This document shows, one piece after another, positions 8,475-16,166 of a stretch of 32,705 nt of DNA. Under the pieces are notes generated by a model, which had not been told where the DNA came from, ran no database searches, and saw only the letters and a program-made list of their open reading frames with translations. Every line of letters starts with the position of its first letter. Position 1 is the first letter of the stretch. Source of the DNA: Brotaphodocola catenula (GTDB lineage: Bacteria; Bacillota; Clostridia; Lachnospirales; Lachnospiraceae); assembly GCA_020686985.1 (NCBI GenBank), contig JAJEPU010000038.1, positions 1 through 32,705 of the forward strand. Direction: 5' to 3'. A program made the position numbers and the translations under genes.

Positions 8475-8846
8475 ATGAAATTAAAACGCAATGATGAATT
8501 GATCCCTAAACGGCTCAAAAAACTTCGAGAGGAGAAAAGCTGGTCCCAAACGCAGGCCGGTAATGCCATCGGCGCAGGCCGTGGTGCCTGGCAGCAGTGG
8601 GAACTTCGCAAGCGTACGCCAAGTGACACCGCCCTTGTTGCTATTTCCTATATTTTCAACGTAAGCCTTCCGTATATCTGCGGTGTGGATGACGAACCGA
8701 CTCCACAAAGCATGATTATCCCGGAGTCCCGCTTACAGCCGATGGACCGTAACGGGATTGAGGCTTACCTCAGCCTGACACGGCAGGAAAAAGAGTTTGT
8801 GCGAAAAACCATAGATTTCCTTCAATCTCATCGTCATCAGCAATAA
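8475..8846 (+). CDS. XRE-family helix-turn-helix transcriptional regulator
   Basis: The 123-aa protein has a Cro/CI-type helix-turn-helix at about residues 10-65 (LKKLREEKSWSQTQAGNAIG, then the recognition helix and a PYICGVDDEP linker). A short C-terminal region ends in a predicted helix. The ATG at 8475 is preceded by GAGGT nine bases upstream. It is divergent from the tns operon and has an inverted-repeat operator in its own promoter, so it could control itself and perhaps tns transcription. No peptidase domain of the LexA/CI type is present. Its specific targets are not known. Confidence 0.8.
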   Translation: MKLKRNDELIPKRLKKLREEKSWSQTQAGNAIGAGRGAWQQWELRKRTPSDTALVAISYIFNVSLPYICGVDDEPTPQSMIIPESRLQPMDRNGIEAYLSLTRQEKEFVRKTIDFLQSHRHQQ

Positions 8847-8852
8847 AATCCC

Positions 8853-8890
8853 CACTGCCGGAATATAATCTGCTCCGGCAGTGCATTTCT
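8853..8890. terminator. Hairpin between convergent genes
   Basis: CACTGCCGGA (8853-8862) pairs perfectly over 10 bp with TCCGGCAGTG (8874-8883), followed by a short T-rich stretch. It lies between the stop codons of two converging genes and probably serves the plus-strand XRE gene; the minus-strand T tract is weak. Confidence 0.65.
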
Positions 8891-8910
8891 TTCTATGCTT
8901 TCTTCTTTCC

Positions 8911-9120
8911 TCATTTCTCGTTGCCACACAGCCATGCATCAAAGCTCTCCTTTGGCACACGGTACATGGTCCCGATTTTATGTACAAGGAACGGCTTACC
9001 GTCTTTATAGACCTTTGTCAGGAAATTGTAGGCAGCTGAACGCTTCACTCCAAGCATCACCTGAATATCTTCTGCACTGTACACACGCTGATCAATCTCG
9101 TGTTTCTTCTCATATTCCAT
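8911..9120 (-). CDS. Small excisionase-like helix-turn-helix protein
   Basis: The 69-aa protein reads from ATG 9120, chosen because AGAGGAGAG lies just upstream; a longer frame from 9207 has no such site. The sequence VYSAEDIQVMLGVKRSAAYNFLTK followed by GxxYRVPKESFDAWL is the pattern of the MerR-like HTH_17 (excisionase/DNA-binding) family, where the second part forms the wing. Such proteins act as excisionases or small regulators of mobile elements. No integrase is present in the window, so its partner is unknown. It has a near-consensus promoter of its own at 9245-9273. Confidence 0.75.
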   Translation of the reverse strand: MEYEKKHEIDQRVYSAEDIQVMLGVKRSAAYNFLTKVYKDGKPFLVHKIGTMYRVPKESFDAWLCGNEK

Positions 9121-9244
9121 ATCTGTTCTCTCCTCTCTTTTCCCTAAAAGACGCAAAAAGGCACAGCCCCTGCCGCCAATTTCATGGCCTCTAAACAGGA
9201 ACTGCACCTAGTGGTGTCCTTATCCGTATTCTTTTTACTCTTTA

Positions 9245-9273
9245 AGTATAATGTCCTCTCTGCCGGGTGTCAA
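9245..9273 (-). promoter_or_regulatory. Near-consensus sigma-70/sigma-A promoter for the excisionase-like gene
   Basis: On the minus strand the sequence reads TTGACA (plus 9268-9273), a 17-bp spacer and TATACT (plus 9245-9250). This gives a leader of roughly 120 nt before the ATG at 9120. The match to consensus is the strongest in the window. Confidence 0.8.
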
Positions 9274-9416
9274 TCCATATTCTGCTCTTTTCCTCTATCT
9301 TTTCCATTCTTGCTTTTCCATGTTTTCTCGTACTACCTATTTCCATAATTTCCGTATAAATCAAAGGCATTTGGAGTGAATACTTCGTGCCTGTTTTTAC
9401 GGAAGGAGAATATACC

Positions 9417-9749
9417 ATGATGCACGAGTTTTATGATCCTGCAAACCTGCAAAAGATTAAGGTTGCGATTCCGCTGCTGTACAGCCAGTTGGAAAAACTT
9501 CTTACCGGTATACACAAGTGTTGGCTGGTTTTGATATCTGATCCGACTCCATCAAAAGAGACCATAATTCTGTATCTCCTGTATCTGATGGATCTGATGG
9601 ATGACTTTTCGAAGATTTGCAAAAGTCTCCGTGTGGAATATCACACGCGGACCGGAAGTAAGTTTTTCAAGCGGATTAATAATTTCAGCTGCCGACGGAC
9701 GATGCTGAGGATTGCTCTGGCCATGTATGATGACCTCACTTCTCAGTAG
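9417..9749 (+). CDS. Hypothetical protein, 110 aa
   Basis: The start at 9417 is chosen because GGAAGGAGAATATACC precedes it; an in-frame ATG at 9387 lacks a site. I do not recognise the family. The protein is predicted to be mostly helical, with a hydrophobic middle (LYLLYLMDLMDDF) and a basic C-terminal part containing two Cys and several Arg. It has no signal peptide. It is a single-gene unit: a clear intrinsic terminator follows within 20 bp, then the 12-copy repeat array. It could belong to the mobile element's maintenance genes, but nothing in the sequence proves that. Confidence 0.6.
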   Translation: MMHEFYDPANLQKIKVAIPLLYSQLEKLLTGIHKCWLVLISDPTPSKETIILYLLYLMDLMDDFSKICKSLRVEYHTRTGSKFFKRINNFSCRRTMLRIALAMYDDLTSQ

Positions 9750-9763
9750 CACGAGCCTAACAG

Positions 9764-9797
9764 CCTCCTGTCATTTTTGGCGGGAGGTCGCTTTTTT
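9764..9797 (+). terminator. Intrinsic terminator
   Basis: CCTCCTG (9764-9770) pairs with CGGGAGG (9781-9787), 7 bp with one G-U, and is followed by a run of six T (9792-9797). It ends the 110-aa gene just upstream. Confidence 0.75.
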
Positions 9798-9806
9798 CTC
9801 GGGTGT

Positions 9807-10203
9807 TATTAACTTTCGTGATAGCTTATGGTACAGCAATATCAGTTTCGTGATAATCACGGTTGGGCTACGGATATCAGTATACGTGATATCCTGATGA
9901 TTACTGGATATCAGCTTTCGTGATAACTTACAGTACTTACGTATATCAGTTTCATGATAATTTTATTTTGGCAGGAGGTTATCAATATACGTGATAATGT
10001 ACTGGCAAGAATATATCACCTTTCGTGATAACACTCGATATCCGCGGATATCAGCTTCATGATAATTTCCCCCAATGTTTATAGCAGCTTTCGTGATAGC
10101 TTCTTTTCGCAACAGATATCAGTTTCGTGATAGTCTGTAATTTTTCATAAGTTATCACATACGTGATAGCTATGATTTTCCAGAAGTTATCACCTTCGTG
10201 ATA
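9807..10203 (+). repeat. Array of 12 imperfect palindromic repeats at about 35-bp intervals
   Basis: The unit is TATCA-N6/7-TGATA with the directional core TTTCGTGATA. Left arms start at 9807, 9840, 9875, 9909, 9944, 9980, 10014, 10049, 10082, 10117, 10153 and 10188, so spacing is 33-36 bp throughout. All copies face the same way: ten have CGTGATA and two (9944, 10049) have CATGATA. The sequences between copies are unrelated to each other. There is no gene inside the array. The layout resembles iterons, a partition site or a set of operator/transposase-binding sites. No ParA/ParB or replication initiator was recognised nearby, so the binding protein is unknown. Confidence 0.9.
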
Positions 10204-10222
10204 GTTTGCTTGTCAGAAAAAC

Positions 10223-10290
10223 ACGTCATTTTGCTCACCTCTCTTACTTTTCCTCACCGTACCACCCCCAAATACGTCATTTTGCTCACC
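10223..10290 (+). repeat. Two direct repeats ACGTCATTTTGCTCACC
   Basis: The 17-bp sequence occurs identically at 10223-10239 and 10274-10290, 51 bp apart, just after the 12-copy array. Its core GTCATTTTGC also occurs once in the tnsA upstream region (8193-8202). It may be another protein-binding site; the function is unknown. Confidence 0.75.
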
Positions 10291-10416
10291 ATAAGACATT
10301 GATAATTCCTCTTACCTTTAGGCGAAATCTGATCGTCCAAAATAATGGATGACGAGGCGCTCCAGTACAGTTGAAATCCCTGATTATGGGCTATTTGGAG
10401 ATTGCCATTATTATTC

Positions 10417-10456
10417 TTTATAACAGGCACAAAATGTATTATAATGGGTTTAACCC
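10417..10456 (+). promoter_or_regulatory. Promoter and palindromic operator of the 284-aa gene
   Basis: A consensus TATAAT (10440-10445) has a weak -35 (TTTATA, 10417-10422) 17 bp upstream. The perfect palindrome GGGTTTAACCC (10446-10456) follows directly, where transcription would start, a position typical of a repressor site. Confidence 0.6.
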
Positions 10457-10460
10457 AAAG

Positions 10461-10496
10461 ATTGATATGTCAGGCTGCCAAGCAGCACTTATCAAT
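10461..10496 (+). promoter_or_regulatory. Leader hairpin just upstream of the ribosome binding site
   Basis: Outer arms ATTGATA (10461-10467) and TATCAAT (10490-10496) enclose an inner stem GCTGC-CAA-GCAGC (10474-10486). The GGAGG of the next gene begins four bases later (10500). The arms contain the TGATA/TATCA half-sites of the upstream 12-copy array, so this may be an RNA structure, a DNA operator, or both. Confidence 0.55.
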
Positions 10497-10512
10497 TTTG
10501 GAGGAATGATTT

Positions 10513-11367
10513 ATGAACGAATGGAATGAATTCCGAAAGGAATTCTATGGAAAGGATACCATCGAAAGGTACCAAAACGGACTGATTGACTTCTCCCCGG
10601 ACAGCATGCAGGATGTGGAGAATGGCGATTTCAAGTCCTACGATGAATATCTGGAGGTACAGAAACGTTCCAGCAGCAAGGTCCGGCAATTTTTTGAACT
10701 GTGCTACTATCACGTTTCAGGTTTAACCGCTGATTTTAAAGGCCAGATTCTGCGGTTCGATCAGCGGAAAAATAAAGTAATCTTTAAACGCATCATGGTA
10801 AACGGCATGTACGGTGACGGTATCGGTTTTGTCGGCAAGAAAGATCATGTCTGGATTGACAGAACCGGCTTTGAATCATTTCAGCCCGGCGACTGTCTCC
10901 GGTTCGAAGCGGATATTTATCGTTACATGCGTAAAGGTAACGGGAAACGGATTGATTACGGACTGCGGAATCCTGACAATATTGAAAAGATTGATTCTTA
11001 CGAGGTTCCTACCGATGAACAGCTTATCGATCAACAGATTGAGCAGCTTGTCTGCGAGACCTGCAGGTACTTCGATCACTGCTACTTCGGAATGTGTGTG
11101 ACCAATGAAGAGGAACGGTTCGAGACACTGAAAAATTTCCAACCCGGTAAGTTTACACCCTTTACAGTCATGCTTGCATACGAGTTGGAGTATCGTTTTA
11201 TCATGCAAACTAAGAACTTTCGCTGTGATCCCACAAAGCCCAATTTCCCGATTATAAAGAAAATGCTGGAGATCTGTCAGGAGCACCCGGTCTACTATGT
11301 AGGAAATCCGCAGGAAGCATTTGTCAAAATGCTCTTTTCCGATAAACCGCGCATGTACATCGAATAA
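10513..11367 (+). CDS. Hypothetical 284-aa protein with a four-Cys cluster
   Basis: The start ATG has GGAGGAATGATTT upstream. I do not recognise the family. The N-terminal 70 residues are acidic and helical. A beta-rich middle (about 75-155, including DGIGFVGKKDHVWID and GDCLRFEADIYRYMRKGNGK) reads like a small OB-type fold, which is only an impression. A compact cluster CETCRYFDHCYFGMC (about 181-195) could bind zinc or an iron-sulphur centre. The C-terminal part is helical. It shares a likely transcript with the 63-aa acidic gene 18 bp downstream. Promoter, palindrome, leader hairpin and repeat array upstream suggest tight control. Confidence 0.65.
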   Translation: MNEWNEFRKEFYGKDTIERYQNGLIDFSPDSMQDVENGDFKSYDEYLEVQKRSSSKVRQFFELCYYHVSGLTADFKGQILRFDQRKNKVIFKRIMVNGMYGDGIGFVGKKDHVWIDRTGFESFQPGDCLRFEADIYRYMRKGNGKRIDYGLRNPDNIEKIDSYEVPTDEQLIDQQIEQLVCETCRYFDHCYFGMCVTNEEERFETLKNFQPGKFTPFTVMLAYELEYRFIMQTKNFRCDPTKPNFPIIKKMLEICQEHPVYYVGNPQEAFVKMLFSDKPRMYIE

Positions 11368-11385
11368 AAAGAAGGAGGCGACACA

Positions 11386-11577
11386 ATGTACGACAGCCAT
11401 ATATTCTGTAAGGAATACAAGGATCTGAAAGATCAGATTGTGGATATTGTGAATGGAGACATAGAGGATTATGACATCGAGGCTCTGGCGGAGCACATTC
11501 AGGAACTGTATGATAATGGCGAAATGTCTTCGTCACAGTATGATGATCTCATGAGCTACATACAGGATTTACAGTAA
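11386..11577 (+). CDS. Small, very acidic hypothetical protein, 63 aa
   Basis: GAAGGAGGCGACACA precedes the ATG. The product has about 17 Asp/Glu and only 3 Lys with no Arg, so it is strongly negative. It is predicted to be helical, with a repeated style of acidic helix (DIVNGDIEDYDIEALAEHI and SSQYDDLMSYIQDL). Family unknown. Size and charge resemble DNA-mimic or antitoxin-type proteins, but small acidic proteins are common and this is speculation. It follows the 284-aa gene by 18 bp and is followed by a clear terminator, so the two form an operon. Confidence 0.7.
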   Translation: MYDSHIFCKEYKDLKDQIVDIVNGDIEDYDIEALAEHIQELYDNGEMSSSQYDDLMSYIQDLQ

Positions 11578-11589
11578 TTTCAAGAAATC

Positions 11590-11615
11590 GAGCGCAGATA
11601 CACCTGCGCTCTTTT
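11590..11615 (+). terminator. Intrinsic terminator
   Basis: GAGCGCAG (11590-11597) pairs perfectly with CTGCGCTC (11604-11611) around a 6-base loop and is followed by TTTTGATTTTTAT. It ends the operon of the 284-aa and 63-aa genes and lies 6 bp from the end of the converging defence operon. Confidence 0.85.
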
Positions 11616-11620
11616 GATTT

Positions 11621-12100
11621 TTATACATTTTTTTCTTCTAACACTTCCGTGTCATCTCCGGCGGAATTCCCTTCCGACATCATATTATCAAATATCGTTT
11701 CCTCTATCACTTTCAGACATTCATCCGGCTTTTTTATTATATCCTTACCCCAAAACCGAATGACCGTCCATCCACGGAACAGCAGCGCTTTGTTCACCTC
11801 ATCATCCCGCTCCATGTTTCTTGCAATCTTTTTTACCCAGAACGGTCCGTTGTTTCCGCGCTCCAGCTGAGGTTTCAGCACCTCCCAGTCTTTTCCGTGA
11901 AAAAATTCGCTGTCGCAGAAAATCACAATTTTATACTTCGTCAGAACAATGTCCGGTTTTCCGGGCAGTTCCTCCCAGTTTTTCCTGTATCCGTATCCGT
12001 GCTCTCTCAAAACCTTCCGCAGGACAAGTTCAATCTTTGTGTCTTTTGCATGGATCCGGCGCATGTTTTCACTTCTCCGCTCGCTTACCGGCTTCGGCAT
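11621..12100 (-). CDS. Vsr-family (very short patch repair-like) endonuclease
   Basis: The 159-aa protein matches Vsr from SERRSENMRRIHAKDTKIEL (6-25) through LPGKPDIVL (45-53) to GWTVIRFWG. D50 corresponds to the catalytic Asp of E. coli Vsr. The next block reads FCDSEFFHG (61-69) where E. coli Vsr has FTHGCFWHH, so the active-site His is Asp and the zinc-ligand Cys is Glu; the last His (H68) is kept. This is the variant seen in Vsr-like nucleases without the zinc site. Vsr nicks T:G mismatches made by deamination of 5-methylcytosine, fitting two C5 methylases nearby. It is the last gene of the DISARM-like operon, 15 bp after the NERD-helicase gene, with AAGGAGAG overlapping that gene's stop. 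Confidence 0.85.
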   Translation of the reverse strand: MPKPVSERRSENMRRIHAKDTKIELVLRKVLREHGYGYRKNWEELPGKPDIVLTKYKIVIFCDSEFFHGKDWEVLKPQLERGNNGPFWVKKIARNMERDDEVNKALLFRGWTVIRFWGKDIIKKPDECLKVIEETIFDNMMSEGNSAGDDTEVLEEKNV

Positions 12101-12115
12101 GACCGCTCACTCTCC

Positions 12116-13813
12116 TTAATAATGCACCAGTGCCGTGCATTTCAGCATGGAGGCCAGATCCCTCATGGGTCTGCGCCCAGCACAGGCTCCTTCCGTCCGT
12201 TCCAATGCATTTCGGCATGATTCATTGTCCATGACGGTCATAATCTCCAGCCGGATGCGCGCCCTGGATGCTCCGACATAAAACAGCATGGCATCATCGG
12301 TCACGGTCCGTTCCGTGAAATCAACCAGAATGACCGCGTCCGCTTCAAGTCCCTTGAATTTTCTGCAGCTCATGAATCTGCACTCTCCGTAAAAACCGTT
12401 CTTCGCGGCTTTATTCACAAGGCTGTCTGTTTCCGTTGACAGGGTCAGAATCACGATGTCATTGATTTCGTCCCTGTGCAACCCGTCAATCACGGTATCC
12501 ATGTCTTTCAAATAGGTTTCCTTACTGCTGAAATGGATGCACGGGATTTTTCCCGCAATGCCGCGCAAAACCTCTGTCCTTCCGTGTTCCGGCAGAAGAC
12601 TCAACGCGGTCCTGCATATGTTCTCCGTGTTCCTGCAGTTTTTGTGCAGGGCAAGACGGCATTCCGCATTCCGTATAAGCCACGGAACCTGATCGGACTG
12701 CACCGTCTGGAGTTTGTCGTAAAACACGTAAAAGGATGATTTTGAATCCGGACGGGCCATCACGGCGTCGTGCAGCAACTGAAGCAGTCCCGCATTCTCC
12801 ATCGAGTCACGTCCGAAGTCCTGTCCCTCGTCCACGATGACATGATCATACGGGAAGCTGCCGTATGCCGCAAAATCCTTCAATTTCCGTTCCACCCGCC
12901 CATAATCCGAAACCGGAACGCCGCAAAGCCTGCACGCGTATCCGTCCAGGGTCATGAAGTCAATAAGCAGATTTTCATAATGAAGCGCAAGGAACTTTTT
13001 CAGTTCCGAATTGTAGCAGAGGAAAAGAACCCTTTCTCCGTCCGCGGCATGACGCACGGCTTTTTCAACAGCTATCATGGTTTTCCCCGTTCCGGCGGCG
13101 CCGTTTATGACCGCACTTCTCTGCTCCGTGAGGAAATTCAGAATTCCGCTCTGTTCGCCCAACATTCTGTGGAACACGGCGTGTTTCAGGTCAATGTCAA
13201 ATCCGGGCGGAGGAAATATGTTAAATTCCGGGCAGAGAATCTCACGTACCAGGGCACGGAAATCCACGTCCGAAACATCGGTGACTATACCGGCAGGGAC
13301 CTCCAGTGCAAACAGGCGGTCAATATACGGTGTGGGATTGGCAAGTGCTTCACTGCCCAGCGTAATTTCCCTGTCCGCTTCCAGCGGCATGTCAATCGCA
13401 TCAATCCGGGCATCGGAAAGGGATGGGAACCATACCCCGTGCAGGAATTTGATTTTTTCCGTCAGAGAGCCGAGGCGGCTGTTTCCGATCAGTTCCATTA
13501 GTTTCCATTTGTTTGCAGACGCCTGCCGGAACGGACCTCCCGAACGCATCGGTGCCCCGTTTCCGTACATCCATCGGCCGTCACGAAAGGAAACAGACCC
13601 CGCTTTCGCTTCCAGGCACAGGATTCCCTTCTCCCTGTCGAAGATGATAAAATCCGTCTCGCTTTCATTCAGAATCCCATCCTTCACTTCCGTAAGTCGG
13701 AAGGAATGGAAAACCATGCAGGAATCCGGCAGTTTCCTTAACGCCTCGAACATCACGTCTTCAAGACTTCCTGTCTGAAACGGGTTCGGTATTTCCGGAA
13801 TCATTACGGCCAT
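12116..13813 (-). CDS. NERD-domain nuclease fused to a superfamily 1 DNA helicase
   Basis: This 565-aa protein begins with a nuclease-related domain (NERD, about 10-110): SETDFIIFD with D54 and LEAKAG with E68 and K70 form a PD-(D/E)XK-like site. A UvrD/PIF1-like helicase core follows: Walker A GAAGTGKT (238-245), Walker B VDEGQDF (327-333), KNCRNT (391-396) and a final GASRARI motif near 525. The gene starts one base after the drmB stop, so the two are translationally linked. In a class 2 DISARM locus this slot is normally held by drmC, a phospholipase D-family nuclease; none is found here. A functional replacement of DrmC is inferred, not shown. Confidence 0.85.
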   Translation of the reverse strand: MAVMIPEIPNPFQTGSLEDVMFEALRKLPDSCMVFHSFRLTEVKDGILNESETDFIIFDREKGILCLEAKAGSVSFRDGRWMYGNGAPMRSGGPFRQASANKWKLMELIGNSRLGSLTEKIKFLHGVWFPSLSDARIDAIDMPLEADREITLGSEALANPTPYIDRLFALEVPAGIVTDVSDVDFRALVREILCPEFNIFPPPGFDIDLKHAVFHRMLGEQSGILNFLTEQRSAVINGAAGTGKTMIAVEKAVRHAADGERVLFLCYNSELKKFLALHYENLLIDFMTLDGYACRLCGVPVSDYGRVERKLKDFAAYGSFPYDHVIVDEGQDFGRDSMENAGLLQLLHDAVMARPDSKSSFYVFYDKLQTVQSDQVPWLIRNAECRLALHKNCRNTENICRTALSLLPEHGRTEVLRGIAGKIPCIHFSSKETYLKDMDTVIDGLHRDEINDIVILTLSTETDSLVNKAAKNGFYGECRFMSCRKFKGLEADAVILVDFTERTVTDDAMLFYVGASRARIRLEIMTVMDNESCRNALERTEGACAGRRPMRDLASMLKCTALVHY

Positions 13814-13814
13814 C

Positions 13815-16166
13815 TCATTCCATCCCCCTGATTATACCCTGATTGTTTTCATCTGGCCCGTCCGGTCCGTAAATGCACTTCATGCCGTTGGCTGTCGCGG
13901 TTTCCATGGCTTTTTCCTGACCGGAAGCAAAATACATGATTTCCGAATCCTGCCAGTAATAATCACATTCCCAGGTACCGGAGTTCCCGGGCACGCTGAA
14001 TTTCACATCCCGAAGCGGCATCCGTTTCCCAGCAAGCACGCCGCTGCTTTCAAGCCATTCGGCGAAATTCCGCTCTCCGTCGGTTTCCGAAAACTGTGCA
14101 ATGTCGGAAACCACCGTTTTCCAGCTTTCCCCGCGCATGTCCGTTCCCGCGGTGATGAACACGCATTCGTCCTTCCGTTCGTTTTTCACCGTCTTCCCTT
14201 CCGGGACTCCGGTCACATGTTTCCACCCGTCATTTCCGTATAACTGTTCATGGAAAAAACCGAGTCTCTTATTGCCGTATGTTCCGGCAACCACTCCGCG
14301 ATCCAGGAAAACGTTGAATTCCTCACAGCAGGTTTCCGGGAGAAGGCAACAGGAATAACATGCCGCAAGGTTCAGGGAATCCCTTCCCTGGCCGTTGCTG
14401 AGGGAACATACCGGGTCATTGGAACAAATGACTGCCGATTCGATTGCCTTTCTGTATATGTGCGGGAACGTGTCGCATTTTCCCTGACGCACAAGTCCGC
14501 CGAGGGTGCCCTCCGAATCTCCGCTTGCCGTGTAAATCAGGATTCCGGCCATTTCCTTTCCGTCCGCGGCTTCACCGCAGTAGATTCTTTCCTTTAGTGA
14601 GGACACGTTGTATCCGCATTCAAAACTCAATTGCTTAATCAGCAGATGCGAAACGGTATGAAGAAGCAGGAATTTCCCGGAAATATCCCGTTTGTGCTGG
14701 CTGCCGATGAATGATTTGTCATAGTTTTCCTGAAGCATTTTCACGCGCTTTTCCAGTGCTGCGTTTCCGCTTCTCCACCTGTTGATTGCATCCTCGTCAA
14801 ATTCGATGAAAATACCCTCACCGTACACGTTGTAGCCCGGATACCAGTCATCTTCCGCTTTTTTCACGGAAACAAACTTGGAATTTGACTCCCCGTCCGC
14901 TATCATGGATGCGGAAAAAGGGCTGATTCTTGAAAAACCGAGCATTACCTGCACTTCGCGTATTTTTTCAATCAGGGAAATGCTTTTTACAAACGGAATG
15001 CCGTATGTTTTTATGTCGGTTCCGACACGCTTGAAATCATCGTAGTCCGTTCCCGTGACGGAGGCTCGCCCGGAAAGGGCATCGAATTCCGCGGCCCTGT
15101 ATTCGATGCTGCCCGTATCGTAATTGATCACCTCGCCCGAAGACATCCGCCTGCCAAGAATTTCGCGCACCTGTTCCCTTCTGCATCCGATGTTATCCGC
15201 AATCTTTTCCGCATATTCATCAATCTTGTTCTGTATGAAAACACTCGTCTGTTCTTCCGGAAGGTTCATGCTGTTCTTCATGTCCATGGCCGCCTTGATT
15301 GTGTTCCTGAACTCTTCATACAAGGCGCTGTCTTCGACGCGGCTGTTGATGATATCCGAAAACGGCGGAATGACGAGGGAACTTGCCGTTACCGGGAAAT
15401 ACACGGAAGAACTTCCCCTCTGCAGTACCTTCGGATAGCACGGGCACGCATCCGTCCAGTTTTTCCACGGATGTCTTCCTTCGCACGTGAAATCATATCT
15501 GTTTTCCGTTTTCTCATCTAACAGTCCGAATATCCCGTCATTGAAAGCATCCTTCAACGTGGCCGATGCATTGCAGGTGGTGCATTTCAGACTGAGACCT
15601 TCCAGTCCTTCCGATGCGACTGGGCTTGTCGTGAACGTAAGCTGCGGGTTCGCGCAAACCGGTTTCTGACCTCCGAAACTCTTGGCGTGCGTCCATTTCA
15701 CCCACGGAAAATCATTGATGTGTCCCCGCTCGCATACCGTCACGATTCTTGCCACGACGAGTTCAACGCGATCCTTCGGACAGTAAAGCCTGCGGCTCAT
15801 GTTCCGGTTGTTTGTTTTTTCCTGATCCTTCGCCTTTTTGTCAAATTCGGCAATCCATTTCGAAAGGGGCTGGAAGCGGCGGCATTTCGGGCAGAAGTAC
15901 CATTCCGGGAACCTGGCATACGCGATTCCGTCCCGGTTTTTGCCGCCTGCCGGCATTCCGAAATACCGTACCCCGAGTGATTTTTCCAGACGTTCATCGT
16001 GAATGCGCACGATCTGATCGTTCCAGTATTCCGGTGCCGCCGTCATGAGTGTCTGGGAAGGGAAATCAACCATTGCACCGACACCGTACTGCAGCACCGC
16101 CTGGGACGCACGCACCGCATGGGATGTTGCGTTCAGTCTGATTTTTTCAATGTTTTTACCTGTCAT
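13815..16166 (-). CDS. drmB: DISARM protein DrmB (DUF1998)
   Basis: The 783-aa protein shows DrmB features: an N-terminal RASQAVLQYGVGAMVDFP segment (19-36), YFCPKCRRFQPLSKW (90-104), a Cys/His region with CERGHINDFPWVKW (145-158), and a C-terminal DUF1998 region with LLHTVSHLLIKQL (about 508-520), IYTASGDSEGTLGGL and a Cys-rich AACYSCCLLPETCCEEF. In DISARM, DrmA and DrmB form a complex that senses and acts on incoming phage DNA. The ATG at 16166 has GGAAGGAGG upstream and overlaps drmA by 11 bp. Length and motif order look intact. Confidence 0.93.
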   Translation of the reverse strand: MTGKNIEKIRLNATSHAVRASQAVLQYGVGAMVDFPSQTLMTAAPEYWNDQIVRIHDERLEKSLGVRYFGMPAGGKNRDGIAYARFPEWYFCPKCRRFQPLSKWIAEFDKKAKDQEKTNNRNMSRRLYCPKDRVELVVARIVTVCERGHINDFPWVKWTHAKSFGGQKPVCANPQLTFTTSPVASEGLEGLSLKCTTCNASATLKDAFNDGIFGLLDEKTENRYDFTCEGRHPWKNWTDACPCYPKVLQRGSSSVYFPVTASSLVIPPFSDIINSRVEDSALYEEFRNTIKAAMDMKNSMNLPEEQTSVFIQNKIDEYAEKIADNIGCRREQVREILGRRMSSGEVINYDTGSIEYRAAEFDALSGRASVTGTDYDDFKRVGTDIKTYGIPFVKSISLIEKIREVQVMLGFSRISPFSASMIADGESNSKFVSVKKAEDDWYPGYNVYGEGIFIEFDEDAINRWRSGNAALEKRVKMLQENYDKSFIGSQHKRDISGKFLLLHTVSHLLIKQLSFECGYNVSSLKERIYCGEAADGKEMAGILIYTASGDSEGTLGGLVRQGKCDTFPHIYRKAIESAVICSNDPVCSLSNGQGRDSLNLAACYSCCLLPETCCEEFNVFLDRGVVAGTYGNKRLGFFHEQLYGNDGWKHVTGVPEGKTVKNERKDECVFITAGTDMRGESWKTVVSDIAQFSETDGERNFAEWLESSGVLAGKRMPLRDVKFSVPGNSGTWECDYYWQDSEIMYFASGQEKAMETATANGMKCIYGPDGPDENNQGIIRGME

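Noticed and set aside
9807-10203. CRISPR array
   Set aside because: Repeats are only 16-17 bp, vary in sequence and length, and are separated by about 17-20 bp; no cas gene is in the window.
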